From Pseudomonadota bacterium (GTDB lineage Bacteria; Pseudomonadota; Gammaproteobacteria; Steroidobacterales; Steroidobacteraceae), in contig JAKBBE010000003.1 of the NCBI GenBank assembly GCA_021826035.1, positions 1 through 64,000 on the forward strand: a stretch of DNA of 64,000 nucleotides, written 5' to 3'. Under the pieces are notes generated by a model. The model saw only the letters and a list, made by a program, of their open reading frames with translations. It was not told the origin of the DNA and searched no databases. Positions within the stretch are counted from its first letter, which is position 1. Each line of letters opens with the position of its first letter. The position numbers and the translations under genes are program-made. This document shows positions 45,166 to 54,832 of this stretch, in pieces.

Positions 45166-46261
45166 ATGGAACTCAATCCTCTGAAGCGCCAGCTCAAAGA
45201 CCTCGAGGAGCGCATGAGCTCCCTACGGGGGTTTCTTTGAGTACGACCTGAAGAAAGAGCGCCTGGAGGAAGTTTCCCGCGAGCTGGAGGATCCGGCCGT
45301 GTGGTCGCAGCCCGAGCGCGCCCAGCAGCTCGGCCGGGAGCGGGCCAGCCTGAGCACGGACATCGAGGCGATCGCGCGGGTCGACGGAGGCATCAGCGCC
45401 GCCACGGAGCTGCTGGCGCTCGCCGAGAGCGAGCAGGACGAGGCCACCGCCGCGGATCTGATCCGCGAGGCGAGCAGCCTCGAGGGGGCGGTGCGCCGCC
45501 TGGAGCTGAAGCGCATGTTCCGCGGCGAGATGGACTCGCACAGTGCGTTTCTCGACATTCAGGCCGGCGCCGGCGGCACCGAGGCGCAGGACTGGGCGCA
45601 GATGCTGCTCAGGATGTATCTGCGCTGGGGTGCGGCGCGCGGTTTCGCGTGCGAGGTGATTGATTCGAACCCGGGCGAAGTGGCCGGCATCAAGAGCGCG
45701 ACGGTGCAGGTGACGGGCGAGTTCGCCTACGGCTGGCTGCGCACCGAGACCGGGGTGCACCGCCTGGTGCGCAAGTCCCCGTTCGATTCGGGCAACCGCC
45801 GCCACACCTCCTTCGCCTCGGTGTTCATCTCGCCTGAGGTCGATGAGGACATCGCGATTGATATCAATCCGGCGGACCTGAAGACCGACGTGTACCGCTC
45901 CTCGGGGGCCGGAGGCCAGCATGTCAACAAGACCGAGTCGGCGGTGCGCATCACGCACGTGCCGTCCGGCATCGTGGTGGCCTGCCAGGCGGAACGCAGC
46001 CAGCACAAGAACCGCTCCACGGCGATGAAGATGCTCAAGGCGAAGCTGTATGAGCTCGAGGTGAACAAGCGCAACGCCGCCGCCAAGGTGCTGGAAGACT
46101 CCAAGTCCGACGTCAGTTGGGGCAATCAGATCCGCTCCTACGTGCTCGACCAGTCGCGCATCAAGGACCTGCGCACGGGAGTCGAGGTTGGCAACACCAC
46201 CGCGGTGCTCGATGGGGATCTGGATCAATTTTTGGAGGCCTCGCTCAAAGCGGGGCTATAG
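45166..46261 (+). CDS. prfB: Peptide chain release factor 2 (with programmed +1 frameshift)
   Basis: Recognises UAA and UGA stops. ATG at 45166 reads 24 codons to CTT, meets an in-frame TGA at 45238-45240, and after a +1 shift continues in the frame from GAG at 45239 to 46261, giving 364 residues, the normal RF2 size. SPF anticodon-like motif in [10 protein letters not shown], and the catalytic GGQ is G249-G250-Q251 in [11 protein letters not shown]. This is not a pseudogene: the shift site is the known autoregulatory device. Followed by lysS after 7 bp. Confidence 0.96.
45227..45241 (+). other. prfB programmed frameshift site
   Basis: A Shine-Dalgarno-like GGGGG (45227-45231) sits three bases before CTT TGA G (45235-45241). 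The ribosome slips on CTT-T when RF2 is scarce, bypassing the UGA that RF2 itself would read. Spacing and sequence match the classical prfB site. Confidence 0.95.
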
Positions 46262-46268
46262 GCAGCAC

Positions 46269-47783
46269 ATGACCGACACGCACACAGACCCGGCCGAGCG
46301 CAGCGATGAGAACAAGCTGATCGCCGAGCGACGCTCGAAACTTGACGCGCTGCGCACTCAGGGCGAGGCGTATCCGAACGATTTTCGCCGCGATGCACTC
46401 GCCGGTCAGCTGCAGGAGGCGTTCGCGCTGCGCGACGAGCAGTGGCTCGAGTCGAACCCGACGCGGGTGACGGTCGGCGGGCGGATGCTGCTGAAGCGGG
46501 TGATGGGCAAAGTGAGCTTTGCCAACATCGTCGACCGTACCGGACAGATCCAGCTGTTCCTGCACAAGGACACCGTTGGGGCCGAGGCGTACGAGGCATT
46601 CAAGGGCTGGGACGTCGGGGACATCGTCGGGGCCACCGGCATGCTGTTTCGCACCAAGACCGGGGAACTCTCGGTGCGCGTCGAGCGGCTGCGTCTGGTG
46701 GTGAAGTCGCTGCGGCCGCTGCCGGACAAGTGGCACGGCCTGGCCGATGTCGAGACGCGCTATCGGCAGCGCTACGTCGATCTGATCGTCAACGAGACCA
46801 GTCGCAACGTGTTCCGCACGCGCGCGCGCGTCGTGCGCTACCTGCGCGATTTCCTCGATGCGCTGGATTTCATCGAAGTCGAGACCCCGATGATGCAGCC
46901 GATCCCGGGCGGCGCCGCCGCGCGGCCGTTCGTGACGCATCACAACGCGCTCGACCTGCAGATGTATCTGCGCATCGCCCCTGAGCTGTACCTGAAGCGC
47001 CTGGTGGTCGGGGGCTTCGAGCGCGTCTACGAGATCAACCGCAATTTCCGCAACGAGGGACTCTCGACCCAACACAACCCCGAGTTCACGATGCTCGAGC
47101 TGTACCTGGCGTACGCTGATTACCGTGACCTCATGGACTGGATCGAGAAGGCGATCCGCGGCCTGGCGCAGACGATCCACGGCGCCGAGGTGCTCACCTA
47201 CCAGGCGCGCCGCTACGATCTGAGCCGCCCGTTCCGGCGAGTCACGGTGGAGGAGGCGATCCTTGAGCACAACCCGGACCTCGAGCGCGGGCGGCTGCGC
47301 GATCCGGCCTACCTGCGCCAGGTGTGCGAGCGGCTCGGTATCGCTGCGCAGGCGCACGATGGTCCGGGCAAGCTGCAGATCGAGATCTTCGAGAAGACTG
47401 CCGAGCACACCTACATGGATCCGACCTTCGTGTGCGCGTACCCGGCGGAAGTCTCCCCGCTGTCGCGCGCCAACGATCAGGATCCGTTCATCACCGACCG
47501 GTTCGAGCTGTTCATCGCCGGCCGTGAGCTCGCCAACGGCTTCTCCGAGCTGAACGATCCGCAGGATCAGGCGGCGCGCTTTCGCGCCCAGGTCGCGCGC
47601 AAGGATCACGGTGACGAGGAGGCGATGTTCTACGACGCTGACTACGTGCGGGCGCTCGAGTACGGTATGCCGCCGACTGCCGGCCTCGGTGTCGGTATCG
47701 ACCGGCTGGTGATGTTCTTCACCGATTCGCCCTCGATCCGCGACGTCATTCTCTTCCCGCACCTGCGTCCGGAAGCGATCTGA
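46269..47783 (+). CDS. lysS: Lysyl-tRNA synthetase, class II
   Basis: Charges tRNA(Lys). 504 residues from ATG at 46269. N-terminal OB-fold anticodon-binding domain (about 60-160, with [15 protein letters not shown]). Class II motif 1 around [18 protein letters not shown], motif 2 [18 protein letters not shown] and motif 3 [12 protein letters not shown] near the C-terminus. Frame extends upstream to 46188 inside prfB; 46269 is preferred. prfB-lysS is a conserved pair. Confidence 0.97.
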   Translation: MTDTHTDPAERSDENKLIAERRSKLDALRTQGEAYPNDFRRDALAGQLQEAFALRDEQWLESNPTRVTVGGRMLLKRVMGKVSFANIVDRTGQIQLFLHKDTVGAEAYEAFKGWDVGDIVGATGMLFRTKTGELSVRVERLRLVVKSLRPLPDKWHGLADVETRYRQRYVDLIVNETSRNVFRTRARVVRYLRDFLDALDFIEVETPMMQPIPGGAAARPFVTHHNALDLQMYLRIAPELYLKRLVVGGFERVYEINRNFRNEGLSTQHNPEFTMLELYLAYADYRDLMDWIEKAIRGLAQTIHGAEVLTYQARRYDLSRPFRRVTVEEAILEHNPDLERGRLRDPAYLRQVCERLGIAAQAHDGPGKLQIEIFEKTAEHTYMDPTFVCAYPAEVSPLSRANDQDPFITDRFELFIAGRELANGFSELNDPQDQAARFRAQVARKDHGDEEAMFYDADYVRALEYGMPPTAGLGVGIDRLVMFFTDSPSIRDVILFPHLRPEAI

Positions 47784-47791
47784 GGCGCCCC

Positions 47792-48595
47792 GTGATCGGA
47801 GTGTTCGACTCCGGGGTCGGCGGACTGACGGTGCTGAAGGCGCTGCTGCGCGAGCTGCCGGCCGAACGGTTCGTCTATCTGGGCGATACGGCACGGCTGC
47901 CGTACGGCACAAAGAGCGCCGAGACGGTGGGCCGCTATGCATTGCAGGCCGCCGAAGCGCTCGCCGGCTACGGACTGAAGTGTCTGGTGATGGCCTGCAA
48001 CACCGCCTCGGCGGTGGCCTTACCGGCGGTGCGCGCGCAGCTGAGCACGTTGCCGGTCATCGGCGTGATCGAGCCGGGTGCCGAGGCGGCCGCCGCCGCC
48101 TCCCCGAGCGGACGCATCGCGGTGCTCGCCACCGAGGGCACGGTCCGCGGGGGCGCGTACCAGCAGGCGATCCTCAGGCGCCGTCCCGATGCCCAGGTGT
48201 ACGCGCTACCGGCGCCGCTGTTTGTCGCGCTCGCCGAGGAGGGCTTGAGCGACGGTCCGATCGCCGAGGCGGTGGCTCATCATTATCTCGATGCGCTGTT
48301 CGCCGCCGCGGGTGCCGGCGCGCCCGATACTCTGGTGCTCGGGTGCACGCACTTCCCGATGGTGGCCGCGGCCATTCGCGCCGCGGTCGGCCCGGCGGTG
48401 CGCATCGTCGATTCGGCCGAGACCACCGCGCGTCACGTACGCGCCGCGCTGTGTCAGGCCGGTCTCGCGCAGGCCGGCGGGCAGGGCGGGCTGCGTCTGC
48501 TCGCCACCGACGCCCCCGAGCGCTTCGCGCGCATCGGGGCGCGTTTTCTTGAGCGGCCGATCGGCGAGCGCGAGGTCGAACTGATCGATCTGTGA
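47792..48595 (+). CDS. murI: Glutamate racemase
   Basis: Produces D-glutamate for peptidoglycan. 267 residues, GTG start at 47792. D6 and S7 in VFDSGVGGL, the two catalytic cysteines C69 in MACNTASA and C185 in LGCTHFP. Eight bases after lysS, so probably co-transcribed. Its 3' end faces the convergent ygfZ gene across 10 bp. Confidence 0.95.
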   Translation: MIGVFDSGVGGLTVLKALLRELPAERFVYLGDTARLPYGTKSAETVGRYALQAAEALAGYGLKCLVMACNTASAVALPAVRAQLSTLPVIGVIEPGAEAAAAASPSGRIAVLATEGTVRGGAYQQAILRRRPDAQVYALPAPLFVALAEEGLSDGPIAEAVAHHYLDALFAAAGAGAPDTLVLGCTHFPMVAAAIRAAVGPAVRIVDSAETTARHVRAALCQAGLAQAGGQGGLRLLATDAPERFARIGARFLERPIGEREVELIDL

Positions 48596-48605
48596 GCGCT
48601 CCGCC

Positions 48606-49523
48606 TCACGGCAAAAGCGCATAGGGCAGTTCGAGCGCCTCGACCTGAAGGTGCGCCGCCGCGGCCTGCTCGGGCGCTTCGGCGCCCGGCAGGGCCGCGA
48701 CCGCCAGAAACTCCGCACGCCCGTCCGCCAGCTGCGCCGATTCGAGCACCTCGAATGCGCGACCGTCGTCGAGCACGCCGCTCGCGCCCGGGGCGAGCAC
48801 GAGCGGCTCGTGTGACCGGAAGCGCTGAGCGCGGCGTTTCACGCGCCCGCGATAGTGGGCGCGCGCGATGATTTCCTGTCCGGTGTAGCAACCCTTGTCG
48901 AACGCGATCGCATCGAGCGCATCGAGATTCAACATCTGCGCGACGAAGTGTTCGGAGGTCGCCGCGTACACCTGTGTGAGGCCGGCGCGCACATCGAGCA
49001 GCCGCCACTGTTGGCGAGCCGACGGTGAGGACTCGCTCGGTGTCTGCTCCGCGGCGGCGATTTCCAGCCAACGCGCCGGCGCGGCGCCAATGCACAGGTA
49101 CTGCCGTGCCCCGAGCTGCGTGCAGCGGCCGAGCTCGGCCGCGAGCGCCTGCGGCGCAAGCTGCGCGGGCGTGCCGCTCGTCAAGTGCTCGGCCGGCGCC
49201 AGGGCGCTGATGTGCCATTCGGGCGAAACATCGGCAAGCGTGACCTTGGCGCGCAGCACGTATTTGGCGAGCCGATCTTTGACGATTGTCACGAGTTCGC
49301 GCGGCAGCAGCGCGAGCAGCTCGTCCTCGGCGCGCGCTGCGAGCCGCAGCAGCGCGATGGTGCGCCCCTGGGGCGTGTGGTAGCCGGCGAGCAGCGTGTG
49401 CTGTGAGTTGAGGCGGGTCAGGTCATTGGACAGCTGGCCTTGCAGGAAGCGCAGCGCATCGGCCCCACCGATACGCAGCACGCCGAGATCCGCCAATCCG
49501 GTGCGATGCAGTTCTGAATTCAT
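48606..49523 (-). CDS. ygfZ: Folate-binding Fe-S cluster protein YgfZ/GcvT-like
   Basis: Tetrahydrofolate-dependent helper for synthesis or repair of certain Fe-S enzymes; homologue of mitochondrial IBA57. 305 residues from ATG at 49523. The family signature KGCYTGQE lies at 210-217 (C212), followed by RAHYRGRVKRR. N-terminal GcvT-like fold with RFLQGQLSNDLTRL. Divergent from the succinate dehydrogenase operon, a known YgfZ client in some bacteria. The longer frame to 49820 overlaps the divergent gene and is rejected. Confidence 0.92.
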   Translation of the reverse strand: MNSELHRTGLADLGVLRIGGADALRFLQGQLSNDLTRLNSQHTLLAGYHTPQGRTIALLRLAARAEDELLALLPRELVTIVKDRLAKYVLRAKVTLADVSPEWHISALAPAEHLTSGTPAQLAPQALAAELGRCTQLGARQYLCIGAAPARWLEIAAAEQTPSESSPSARQQWRLLDVRAGLTQVYAATSEHFVAQMLNLDALDAIAFDKGCYTGQEIIARAHYRGRVKRRAQRFRSHEPLVLAPGASGVLDDGRAFEVLESAQLADGRAEFLAVAALPGAEAPEQAAAAHLQVEALELPYALLP

Positions 49524-49558
49524 ATGACGATATCTTAGCGGACGGGAACGCCCGCAAG

Positions 49559-49578
49559 CTGTGCCGTGGCGGGCACAG
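49559..49578. promoter_or_regulatory. 20-bp dyad between ygfZ and the sdh operon
   Basis: Perfect inverted repeat CTGTGCC - 6 bp - GGCACAG in the 80-bp divergent gap. Size and symmetry suit a dimeric regulator, or a hairpin in the sdh leader. The binding protein is unknown. Confidence 0.35.
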
Positions 49579-49603
49579 CGCGATTCTGGCACACTGAGCG
49601 CAC

Positions 49604-49789
49604 ATGCAGGACGATTCGAATACTCTCCCACCGCCGTCCGCAACCGCACCCGGCGCAGGGACCGCAGCACATGCGCTTCCGGCGGCACGCGAGCCGCAGC
49701 CGGTGTCCCGTGAGATCGGCGGACCGGGCGGCCCCGAGCCGACGCGCTTCGGCGACTGGGAGCGCAAGGGCCGCTGTATCGACTTTTGA
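49604..49789 (+). CDS. SDHAF4-like succinate dehydrogenase assembly protein (DUF1674)
   Basis: 61 residues from ATG at 49604. The first 33 residues are Pro/Ala-rich and probably flexible. The C-terminal half is the family signature: EIGGPGGPEPTRFGDWERKG, ending CIDF. Homologous SDHAF4/Sdh8 binds the flavinylated SdhA subunit before it joins SdhB. Placement 14 bp ahead of sdhC supports that role here. The gene is short and easily missed. Confidence 0.85.
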   Translation: MQDDSNTLPPPSATAPGAGTAAHALPAAREPQPVSREIGGPGGPEPTRFGDWERKGRCIDF

Positions 49790-49803
49790 CCTCTCGAGCA
49801 TTT

Positions 49804-50193
49804 ATGGCTGAAAGACCCACTTCGCCGCATCTGTCCGTGTACCGGATGCACCGCTACACGCTGCTCACCTCCGTGTTGAACCGCGCCACCGGGCTCGCGC
49901 TCGCACTCGGGCTGATCGTGCTGGTGTACTGGCTGATGGCCATCGCCGGCGGGCCGCTCGCCTACGCGCATGCCACGGCGCTGCTCGGGCGCGGAATCTT
50001 CAAGATCCTCTGGCTCGCGCTGCTTGCGGTGTTCGCCTATCACCTGTGCGCCGGGCTGCGCCACTTGGTGTGGGACACCGGACGCGGCCTGGAGCGCGCG
50101 CACTCGCGTGCCAGTGCCTACCTGGTGCTGATATGCAGCATCGTGTTGTTTGCGGCGCTGGCCGCGTGGCTGCTCGCCGGGAGGCACGCATGA
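49804..50193 (+). CDS. sdhC: Succinate dehydrogenase cytochrome b556 subunit
   Basis: Membrane anchor of complex II; binds heme b and quinone. 129 residues from ATG at 49804 (an in-frame ATG at 49786 overlaps the upstream gene). [27 protein letters not shown] covers the quinone-site region. Three membrane helices, with heme-ligand candidate H80 in [14 protein letters not shown]. Overlaps sdhD by 4 bp (ATGA). Confidence 0.94.
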   Translation: MAERPTSPHLSVYRMHRYTLLTSVLNRATGLALALGLIVLVYWLMAIAGGPLAYAHATALLGRGIFKILWLALLAVFAYHLCAGLRHLVWDTGRGLERAHSRASAYLVLICSIVLFAALAAWLLAGRHA

Positions 50194-50576
50194 GTCTGCG
50201 CAGTCCGCTCGGTCAGGTGCTCGGCCGCGGTGCGGCGAAGGACGGCGTGCACCACTGGTGGGTGCAGCGGCTGACGGCCGTCGCATTGGTGCCGCTCGCC
50301 ATCTGGTTCGTCGTCTCGCTGCTGTCGCTGCCGACGCTCTCCTATCCGGCGGTGAGCGCCTGGATGGGTCAGGCGTGGACGGCGGTGTTGCTGATTCTGT
50401 TCGTGCTGAGCGCGGCGTGGCATTCGCAGCTCGGTGTGCGTGTGGTCATCGAGGACTACGTGCATGGGCGTGGCATGCGCACCGTTGCGCTTGCGCTGGT
50501 GACCTATCTGCACGTGCTCGCCGCCGCCGCCGGCGTGTTCGCAGTTATCAAAGTGGCGTTGGGAGGCGCCGCATGA
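50190..50576 (+). CDS. sdhD: Succinate dehydrogenase membrane anchor subunit
   Basis: Second membrane subunit of complex II. 128 residues. Three hydrophobic helices starting near [18 protein letters not shown]. Heme-side H78 in [19 protein letters not shown], with D89-Y90 at the quinone site. The N-terminus includes [16 protein letters not shown], typical of the family. ATGA overlap with sdhA. Confidence 0.93.
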   Translation: MSLRSPLGQVLGRGAAKDGVHHWWVQRLTAVALVPLAIWFVVSLLSLPTLSYPAVSAWMGQAWTAVLLILFVLSAAWHSQLGVRVVIEDYVHGRGMRTVALALVTYLHVLAAAAGVFAVIKVALGGAA

Positions 50577-52357
50577 GCACATACGAATTCATCGATCACA
50601 CCTACGACGTCATCGTCGTTGGCGCGGGGGGCTCGGGGCTGCGCGCCACGCTCGGTCTTGCCGAGGCGGGTCTGTCCACGGCCTGCATCAGCAAGCTGTT
50701 CCCGACGCGCAGTCACACCGTGGCCGCCCAGGGTGGCATCAGCGCCGCGCTCGGCAACATGGGCGAGGACGACTGGCGCTGGCACATGTACGACACCATC
50801 AAGGGTTCGGACTGGCTCGGCGACCAGGATGCGATCGAGCTGATGTGCAAGGAGGCGCCGGCGGCGGTCATCGAGCTGGAGCACTACGGTGTGCCGTTCT
50901 CGCGCACCGAGCAGGGCCGGATCTATCAGCGGCCCTTCGGCGGCATGACCACGCACTTCGGCAAGGGCATCGCGCAGCGCACGTGCGCGGCGGCCGATCG
51001 CACCGGGCATGCGCTGCTGCACACGCTTTATCAGCAATCGATCCGCCGCTCCGCAACGTTCTTCGTGGAGTTCTTCGCAATCGACCTGATCATGGAGAAT
51101 GGCGTGTGTCGCGGCGTGGTCGCGCTCGACATGAACGAAGGCAAGGTGCACCGCTTCCGCGCGCACATGACCATCCTCGCCACCGGGGGCTACGGCCGGG
51201 CGTACTTCTCGTGCACCTCGGCGCACTCGTGCACCGGGGACGGCAATGCCATGGCGCTGCGCGCCGGGTTGCCGCTGCAGGACATGGAGTTCGTGCAGTT
51301 CCATCCGACCGGCATCTACCGCGCCGGCTGCCTGATCACCGAGGGGGTGCGCGGGGAGGGTGGCTATCTCACCAACGCCAAGGGCGAGCGATTCATGGAG
51401 CGCTATGCGCCGAACGCGAAGGACCTTGCCTCGCGCGACGTGGTGAGCCGCGCCATGACCATCGAGATCCGCGAGGGCCGCGGCGTCGGCGCCGAGCACG
51501 ATCACATCCATCTGCACCTCGAACACCTTGGGCCCGAGGTGATCCACGAGCGGTTGCCGGGCATCGCTGAGACTGCGCGCATCTTCGCCGGCGTCGATGT
51601 GACCCGCCAGCCGATCCCGGTGCAGCCGACCGTGCATTACAACATGGGCGGTATTCCCTGCAATTACCACGGCGAGGTGGTCCGGTTCCGCGATGGCGAT
51701 CCGGACAGCGTCGTGCCGGGACTGATGGCGGTGGGTGAGGCGGCGTGCGTCTCGGTGCATGGGGCGAACCGGCTCGGGTCGAATTCGCTGCTCGATCTCG
51801 TGGTGTTCGGCCGCCAGGCCGCGCGCCGCTGCGCCGAGCTGATCAAGCCCGGCACGCGCCATGCGCCGCTGCCGAAGGACGGCGCGCAGCTCGCCGTGTC
51901 GCGCCTGGACCGTCTGCGCAACGCCAACGGCTCGCGCTCGACCGCCGAGATCCGTCTGGAGATGCAAAAAACCATGCAGCTCGATGCGGCGGTGTTTCGC
52001 ACCGGGGAGTCCCTCGCCCAAGGGGCGCGCAAGCTCGGGGAGACCTACCAGTCCTTTGCCGACGTGCGGATCAACGACCGCTCGCTGGTGTGGAACTCCG
52101 ATCTGCTCGAAACGATGGAGCTGGAGAACCTGCTGATGCAGGCCACCGCGACCATCCACTCGGCGGTGAACCGCACCGAGAGCCGCGGCGCGCACGCACG
52201 CGAGGACTATCCGAACCGCGACGATCAAAACTGGATGAAGCACACGCTGGTGTCGGTCGATGGGCCGAGTCAGGTGCGCTTTGAGTACCGGCCGGTGCAC
52301 CTCAATACGCTCACCGACGACGTCGAAACCGTTCCGCCGAAGGCGCGGACTTACTGA
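50573..52357 (+). CDS. sdhA: Succinate dehydrogenase flavoprotein subunit
   Basis: Oxidises succinate to fumarate in the TCA cycle. 594 residues from ATG at 50573. FAD-binding [11 protein letters not shown] near 15-25, covalent-FAD histidine H48 in [20 protein letters not shown], the active-site stretch HTEG-type in [13 protein letters not shown], and [18 protein letters not shown] near 396-413. The flavin is attached with help of SdhE, encoded three genes downstream. Confidence 0.97.
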   Translation: MSTYEFIDHTYDVIVVGAGGSGLRATLGLAEAGLSTACISKLFPTRSHTVAAQGGISAALGNMGEDDWRWHMYDTIKGSDWLGDQDAIELMCKEAPAAVIELEHYGVPFSRTEQGRIYQRPFGGMTTHFGKGIAQRTCAAADRTGHALLHTLYQQSIRRSATFFVEFFAIDLIMENGVCRGVVALDMNEGKVHRFRAHMTILATGGYGRAYFSCTSAHSCTGDGNAMALRAGLPLQDMEFVQFHPTGIYRAGCLITEGVRGEGGYLTNAKGERFMERYAPNAKDLASRDVVSRAMTIEIREGRGVGAEHDHIHLHLEHLGPEVIHERLPGIAETARIFAGVDVTRQPIPVQPTVHYNMGGIPCNYHGEVVRFRDGDPDSVVPGLMAVGEAACVSVHGANRLGSNSLLDLVVFGRQAARRCAELIKPGTRHAPLPKDGAQLAVSRLDRLRNANGSRSTAEIRLEMQKTMQLDAAVFRTGESLAQGARKLGETYQSFADVRINDRSLVWNSDLLETMELENLLMQATATIHSAVNRTESRGAHAREDYPNRDDQNWMKHTLVSVDGPSQVRFEYRPVHLNTLTDDVETVPPKARTY

Positions 52358-52372
52358 GCAAGGGTTTCCCCG

Positions 52373-53155
52373 ATGGCTGAGTTCCGACTGCCTCCTAACT
52401 CGCGTATCCGCGGTGGTGTCACGCACAGAGCGCCCGCCGGGGCGCAGCAAGTGCGCACCTTCCGCATCTACCGCTTCGATCCGGATTCCGGGCAGAACCC
52501 GCGGGTCGACACCTTCGAGCTCGATGTCTCGGGGTGCGGGCCGATGGTGCTCGACGGGCTGATCAGCATCAAGGCGAGCGTGGATTCCTCGCTGACCTTC
52601 CGCCGCTCCTGCCGCGAGGGGATCTGCGGCTCGTGCGCGATGAACATCAACGGGGTCAACCGGCTCGCGTGCACCACCTCGATGCACGAGCTCGGTCGGG
52701 AGATCCGCATCTATCCGCTGCCGCACATGCCGGTGGTGAAGGACCTGGTGCCGGACCTGACCCAGTTCTACGCCCAGTACGCCTCGGTCAAACCCTGGCT
52801 GCAGGCCCAGACGCCGGCGCCGCCGGACCACGAGCGGCTGCAGTCGAAGGAAGAGCAGGAGCAGATCGATCGGCCGGCCGCGTGCATTCTGTGCGCGTGC
52901 TGCTCGACGGCCTGCCCGAGCTACTGGTGGAATAGCGACCGTTATCTCGGGCCGGCCGCGCTGCTGGCCGCATACCGCTGGATCATCGACAGCCGCGATG
53001 AGGCCACCGGTGAGCGGCTCGATGCGCTGGAGGATCCGTTCAAGCTGTACCGCTGTCACACCATTATGAATTGCACGGACGTGTGCCCGAAGGACCTCAA
53101 TCCCGCCAAGGCCATTGCCGAGATCAAGAAGATGCTCATCGAGCGGCAGAGCTGA
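52373..53155 (+). CDS. sdhB: Succinate dehydrogenase iron-sulfur subunit
   Basis: Passes electrons from FAD to quinone. 260 residues. The [2Fe-2S] cysteines are C80, C85, C88 and C100 (CREGICGSC); the [4Fe-4S] and [3Fe-4S] ligands lie in [12 protein letters not shown] (171-182) and [13 protein letters not shown] near 229-241. The N-terminus is about 20 residues longer than in E. coli ([13 protein letters not shown]). Follows sdhA by 15 bp. Confidence 0.97.
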   Translation: MAEFRLPPNSRIRGGVTHRAPAGAQQVRTFRIYRFDPDSGQNPRVDTFELDVSGCGPMVLDGLISIKASVDSSLTFRRSCREGICGSCAMNINGVNRLACTTSMHELGREIRIYPLPHMPVVKDLVPDLTQFYAQYASVKPWLQAQTPAPPDHERLQSKEEQEQIDRPAACILCACCSTACPSYWWNSDRYLGPAALLAAYRWIIDSRDEATGERLDALEDPFKLYRCHTIMNCTDVCPKDLNPAKAIAEIKKMLIERQS

Positions 53156-53160
53156 ACGGC

Positions 53161-53472
53161 GTGAGCGCACCGCTCGATGCCGAAGGAAGACGGCTGCAGT
53201 GGCGCTGCCGGCGCGGGATGAAGGAACTCGATGTCCTGCTGGAAGTCTACCTCAACGTGGCCTTGGCCAATGCGGGCCAGGAGGAGCGGGCGGTGCTCGC
53301 CCGGTTGCTGGAGTTGCCGGACCCGGAGCTGGCCAGTTACCTGCTCGCTGGCGTTGTTGCGGACGATCCGGACCTTGCTGCGCTCATCGGGCGGATCCTC
53401 GCCGCCGCTGGCGCTGCCCCCCCGGGCGGGGGCATGATGGGGGTCCACCCTCCGGTACCGCACAGGGCGTAG
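53161..53472 (+). CDS. sdhE: FAD assembly factor SdhE
   Basis: Promotes covalent attachment of FAD to SdhA. 103 residues from GTG at 53161. The family motif RRGMKELD is at about residues 16-23 after RLQWRCRRG, and helices continue to about residue 80 (LLELPDPELASYLL). The last 20 residues are a Gly/Pro-rich tail (PPGGGMMGVHPPVP) not seen in short homologues. Five bases after sdhB, hence the same operon. Confidence 0.9.
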   Translation: MSAPLDAEGRRLQWRCRRGMKELDVLLEVYLNVALANAGQEERAVLARLLELPDPELASYLLAGVVADDPDLAALIGRILAAAGAAPPGGGMMGVHPPVPHRA

Positions 53473-53480
53473 AGACTTCT

Positions 53481-53507
53481 GAACTTATCCAAAGATTCAG
53501 TGTCTAT
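53481..53507 (+). promoter_or_regulatory. Sigma-E-type promoter of rpoE
   Basis: GAACTT (53481-53486), 16 bp, TCTAT (53503-53507). This closely matches the RpoE/ECF consensus GGAACTT-N16-TCTRA and lies 52 bp before the rpoE start. It implies that rpoE activates its own transcription, as in other gammaproteobacteria. Confidence 0.75.
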
Positions 53508-53558
53508 TCAGGTCGCGGTGCGGGCGGCCTTCGTACATTCAGGAGCAGAGGGCGCGCA

Positions 53559-54167
53559 ATGAGCGCCGATGTCAGTGATTTGAGCCTGGTTCGCCGGGTA
53601 CAACGGGGCGACAAGGGTGCTTTTGATGCGCTGGTGCTCAAGTACCAGCACAAATTGGTCAAGCTGGTGACGCGCTATGTTCGTAACCCGGCCGAAGCCG
53701 AGGACATTGCTCAAGAAGCCTTCATCAAGGCCTACCGGGCATTGCCGCAGTTTCGCGGCGACAGCGCGTTTTACACCTGGTTGTACCGCATCGCGATCAA
53801 CACCGCGAAGAACGCGGTGGTCTCTCGCGACCGCAGCCCTGTCGATTACGACTTTGACCGTGACAGCATCGATGAGTCCTACGATATGCAAGGCCGACTG
53901 AAGGATTCCGAAACCCCCGAGGGACTGGTGCTGACCGATGAGATCCGTCAGACCGTCAACGCAGCCATCGAACAGCTGCCGGAGGATCTGCGTACCGCCA
54001 TCGTGCTGCGCGAGCTCGAGGGTCTGTCCTACGAACAGATCGCCGCCTCGATGGGCTGTCCCGTCGGCACGGTGCGGTCACGGATTTTCCGGGCGCGCGA
54101 GGCGATCGACCGACGCTTGCGCGAAGTGTTCGAGGGAGGACTGGGCCGTACGGAGGAACTCGGATGA
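53559..54167 (+). CDS. rpoE: RNA polymerase sigma factor RpoE (sigma-E/AlgU)
   Basis: ECF sigma factor for envelope stress. 202 residues from ATG at 53559 with AGGAG upstream. Region 2 with LVTRYVRNPAEAEDIAQEAFIKAYRAL near 31-57 and RGDSAFYTWLYRIAINTAKN near 63-82; region 4 with LPEDLRTAIVLRELEGLSYEQIAASMGCPVGTVRSRI near 133-169. Overlaps rseA by 4 bp. The frame extends back to 53115 but through the sigma-E promoter, so 53559 is preferred. Confidence 0.97.
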   Translation: MSADVSDLSLVRRVQRGDKGAFDALVLKYQHKLVKLVTRYVRNPAEAEDIAQEAFIKAYRALPQFRGDSAFYTWLYRIAINTAKNAVVSRDRSPVDYDFDRDSIDESYDMQGRLKDSETPEGLVLTDEIRQTVNAAIEQLPEDLRTAIVLRELEGLSYEQIAASMGCPVGTVRSRIFRAREAIDRRLREVFEGGLGRTEELG

Positions 54168-54832
54168 ACGAGGAACTCGACAGTCAGTTGTCCGCGATGT
54201 TCGATGACGAGCTGCCGGCGGGCGAATGCGAGCTGCTCGCGCGCCGTCTCTCGCGCGACGATGGGCAGAAGGCGCGCTGGGGGCGCTACGCACTCATCGG
54301 GGCGGTGATCCGCGCCGAGCGCGGCGTGGTGCTGCAGAGCGCGGTGGCCGGCCGGGTGAACGCCGCGCTCAGCCACGAGCCGCAGCTCGCCACGGGCACC
54401 GACGGGGTGCCGCTGGCCGCGGCCCCCTGGATGCGCATGCTCTCGGGCGTGGGACTGGCGGCGGGCGTTGCCGCGCTGTCGATCCTGTGGTTGCGCGCCC
54501 ATCATGGCGGACCGCTGCTCGCGGCCGCGCCGATGACCGTCGCGAGCGTGGCGGCGGCGCCGGTCGTCGACGGTGGGGTGCGCCGGCGCAGCCGCGGTCC
54601 GGACAGCTACGTGGTGCCCCCGACCACCCCGGGTCTCATGACGCCCATGCCGCCGACCCAGCTGGCGGATTATGTCGTGGCGCACAGCGCGTATTCCTGG
54701 CCGATCAGCGGCGGCAGCCTGCTGTCCTCGCTGATGGTCAGTGAGGCGGCGGCGAATCCGCCCGCCGCGCCCCGCCGCCGTGCGGTCCGGGCGGTCGCCG
54801 GCCATGGCCATGTCACGTCGCGGCCGCACTAG
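54164..54832 (+). CDS. rseA: Anti-sigma-E factor RseA
   Basis: Inner-membrane protein that holds sigma-E inactive until cleaved by DegS and RseP. 222 residues. The N-terminal sigma-binding domain is recognisable (NEELDSQLSAMFDDELPAGECELLARRL, then ARWGRYALIGAVIR). One membrane segment at about 91-108 (MLSGVGLAAGVAALSILWL), then a Pro/Ala-rich periplasmic part. The tail is basic. Its 3' end overlaps rseB by 29 bp. The second protease, RseP, is encoded at 15395. Confidence 0.9.
   Translation: MNEELDSQLSAMFDDELPAGECELLARRLSRDDGQKARWGRYALIGAVIRAERGVVLQSAVAGRVNAALSHEPQLATGTDGVPLAAAPWMRMLSGVGLAAGVAALSILWLRAHHGGPLLAAAPMTVASVAAAPVVDGGVRRRSRGPDSYVVPPTTPGLMTPMPPTQLADYVVAHSAYSWPISGGSLLSSLMVSEAAANPPAAPRRRAVRAVAGHGHVTSRPH

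Noticed and set aside
45166..45240. Apparent nonsense mutation early in prfB
   Set aside because: The stop is the in-frame UGA of the known programmed frameshift, with the correct slippery and Shine-Dalgarno-like bases, so the gene is intact.
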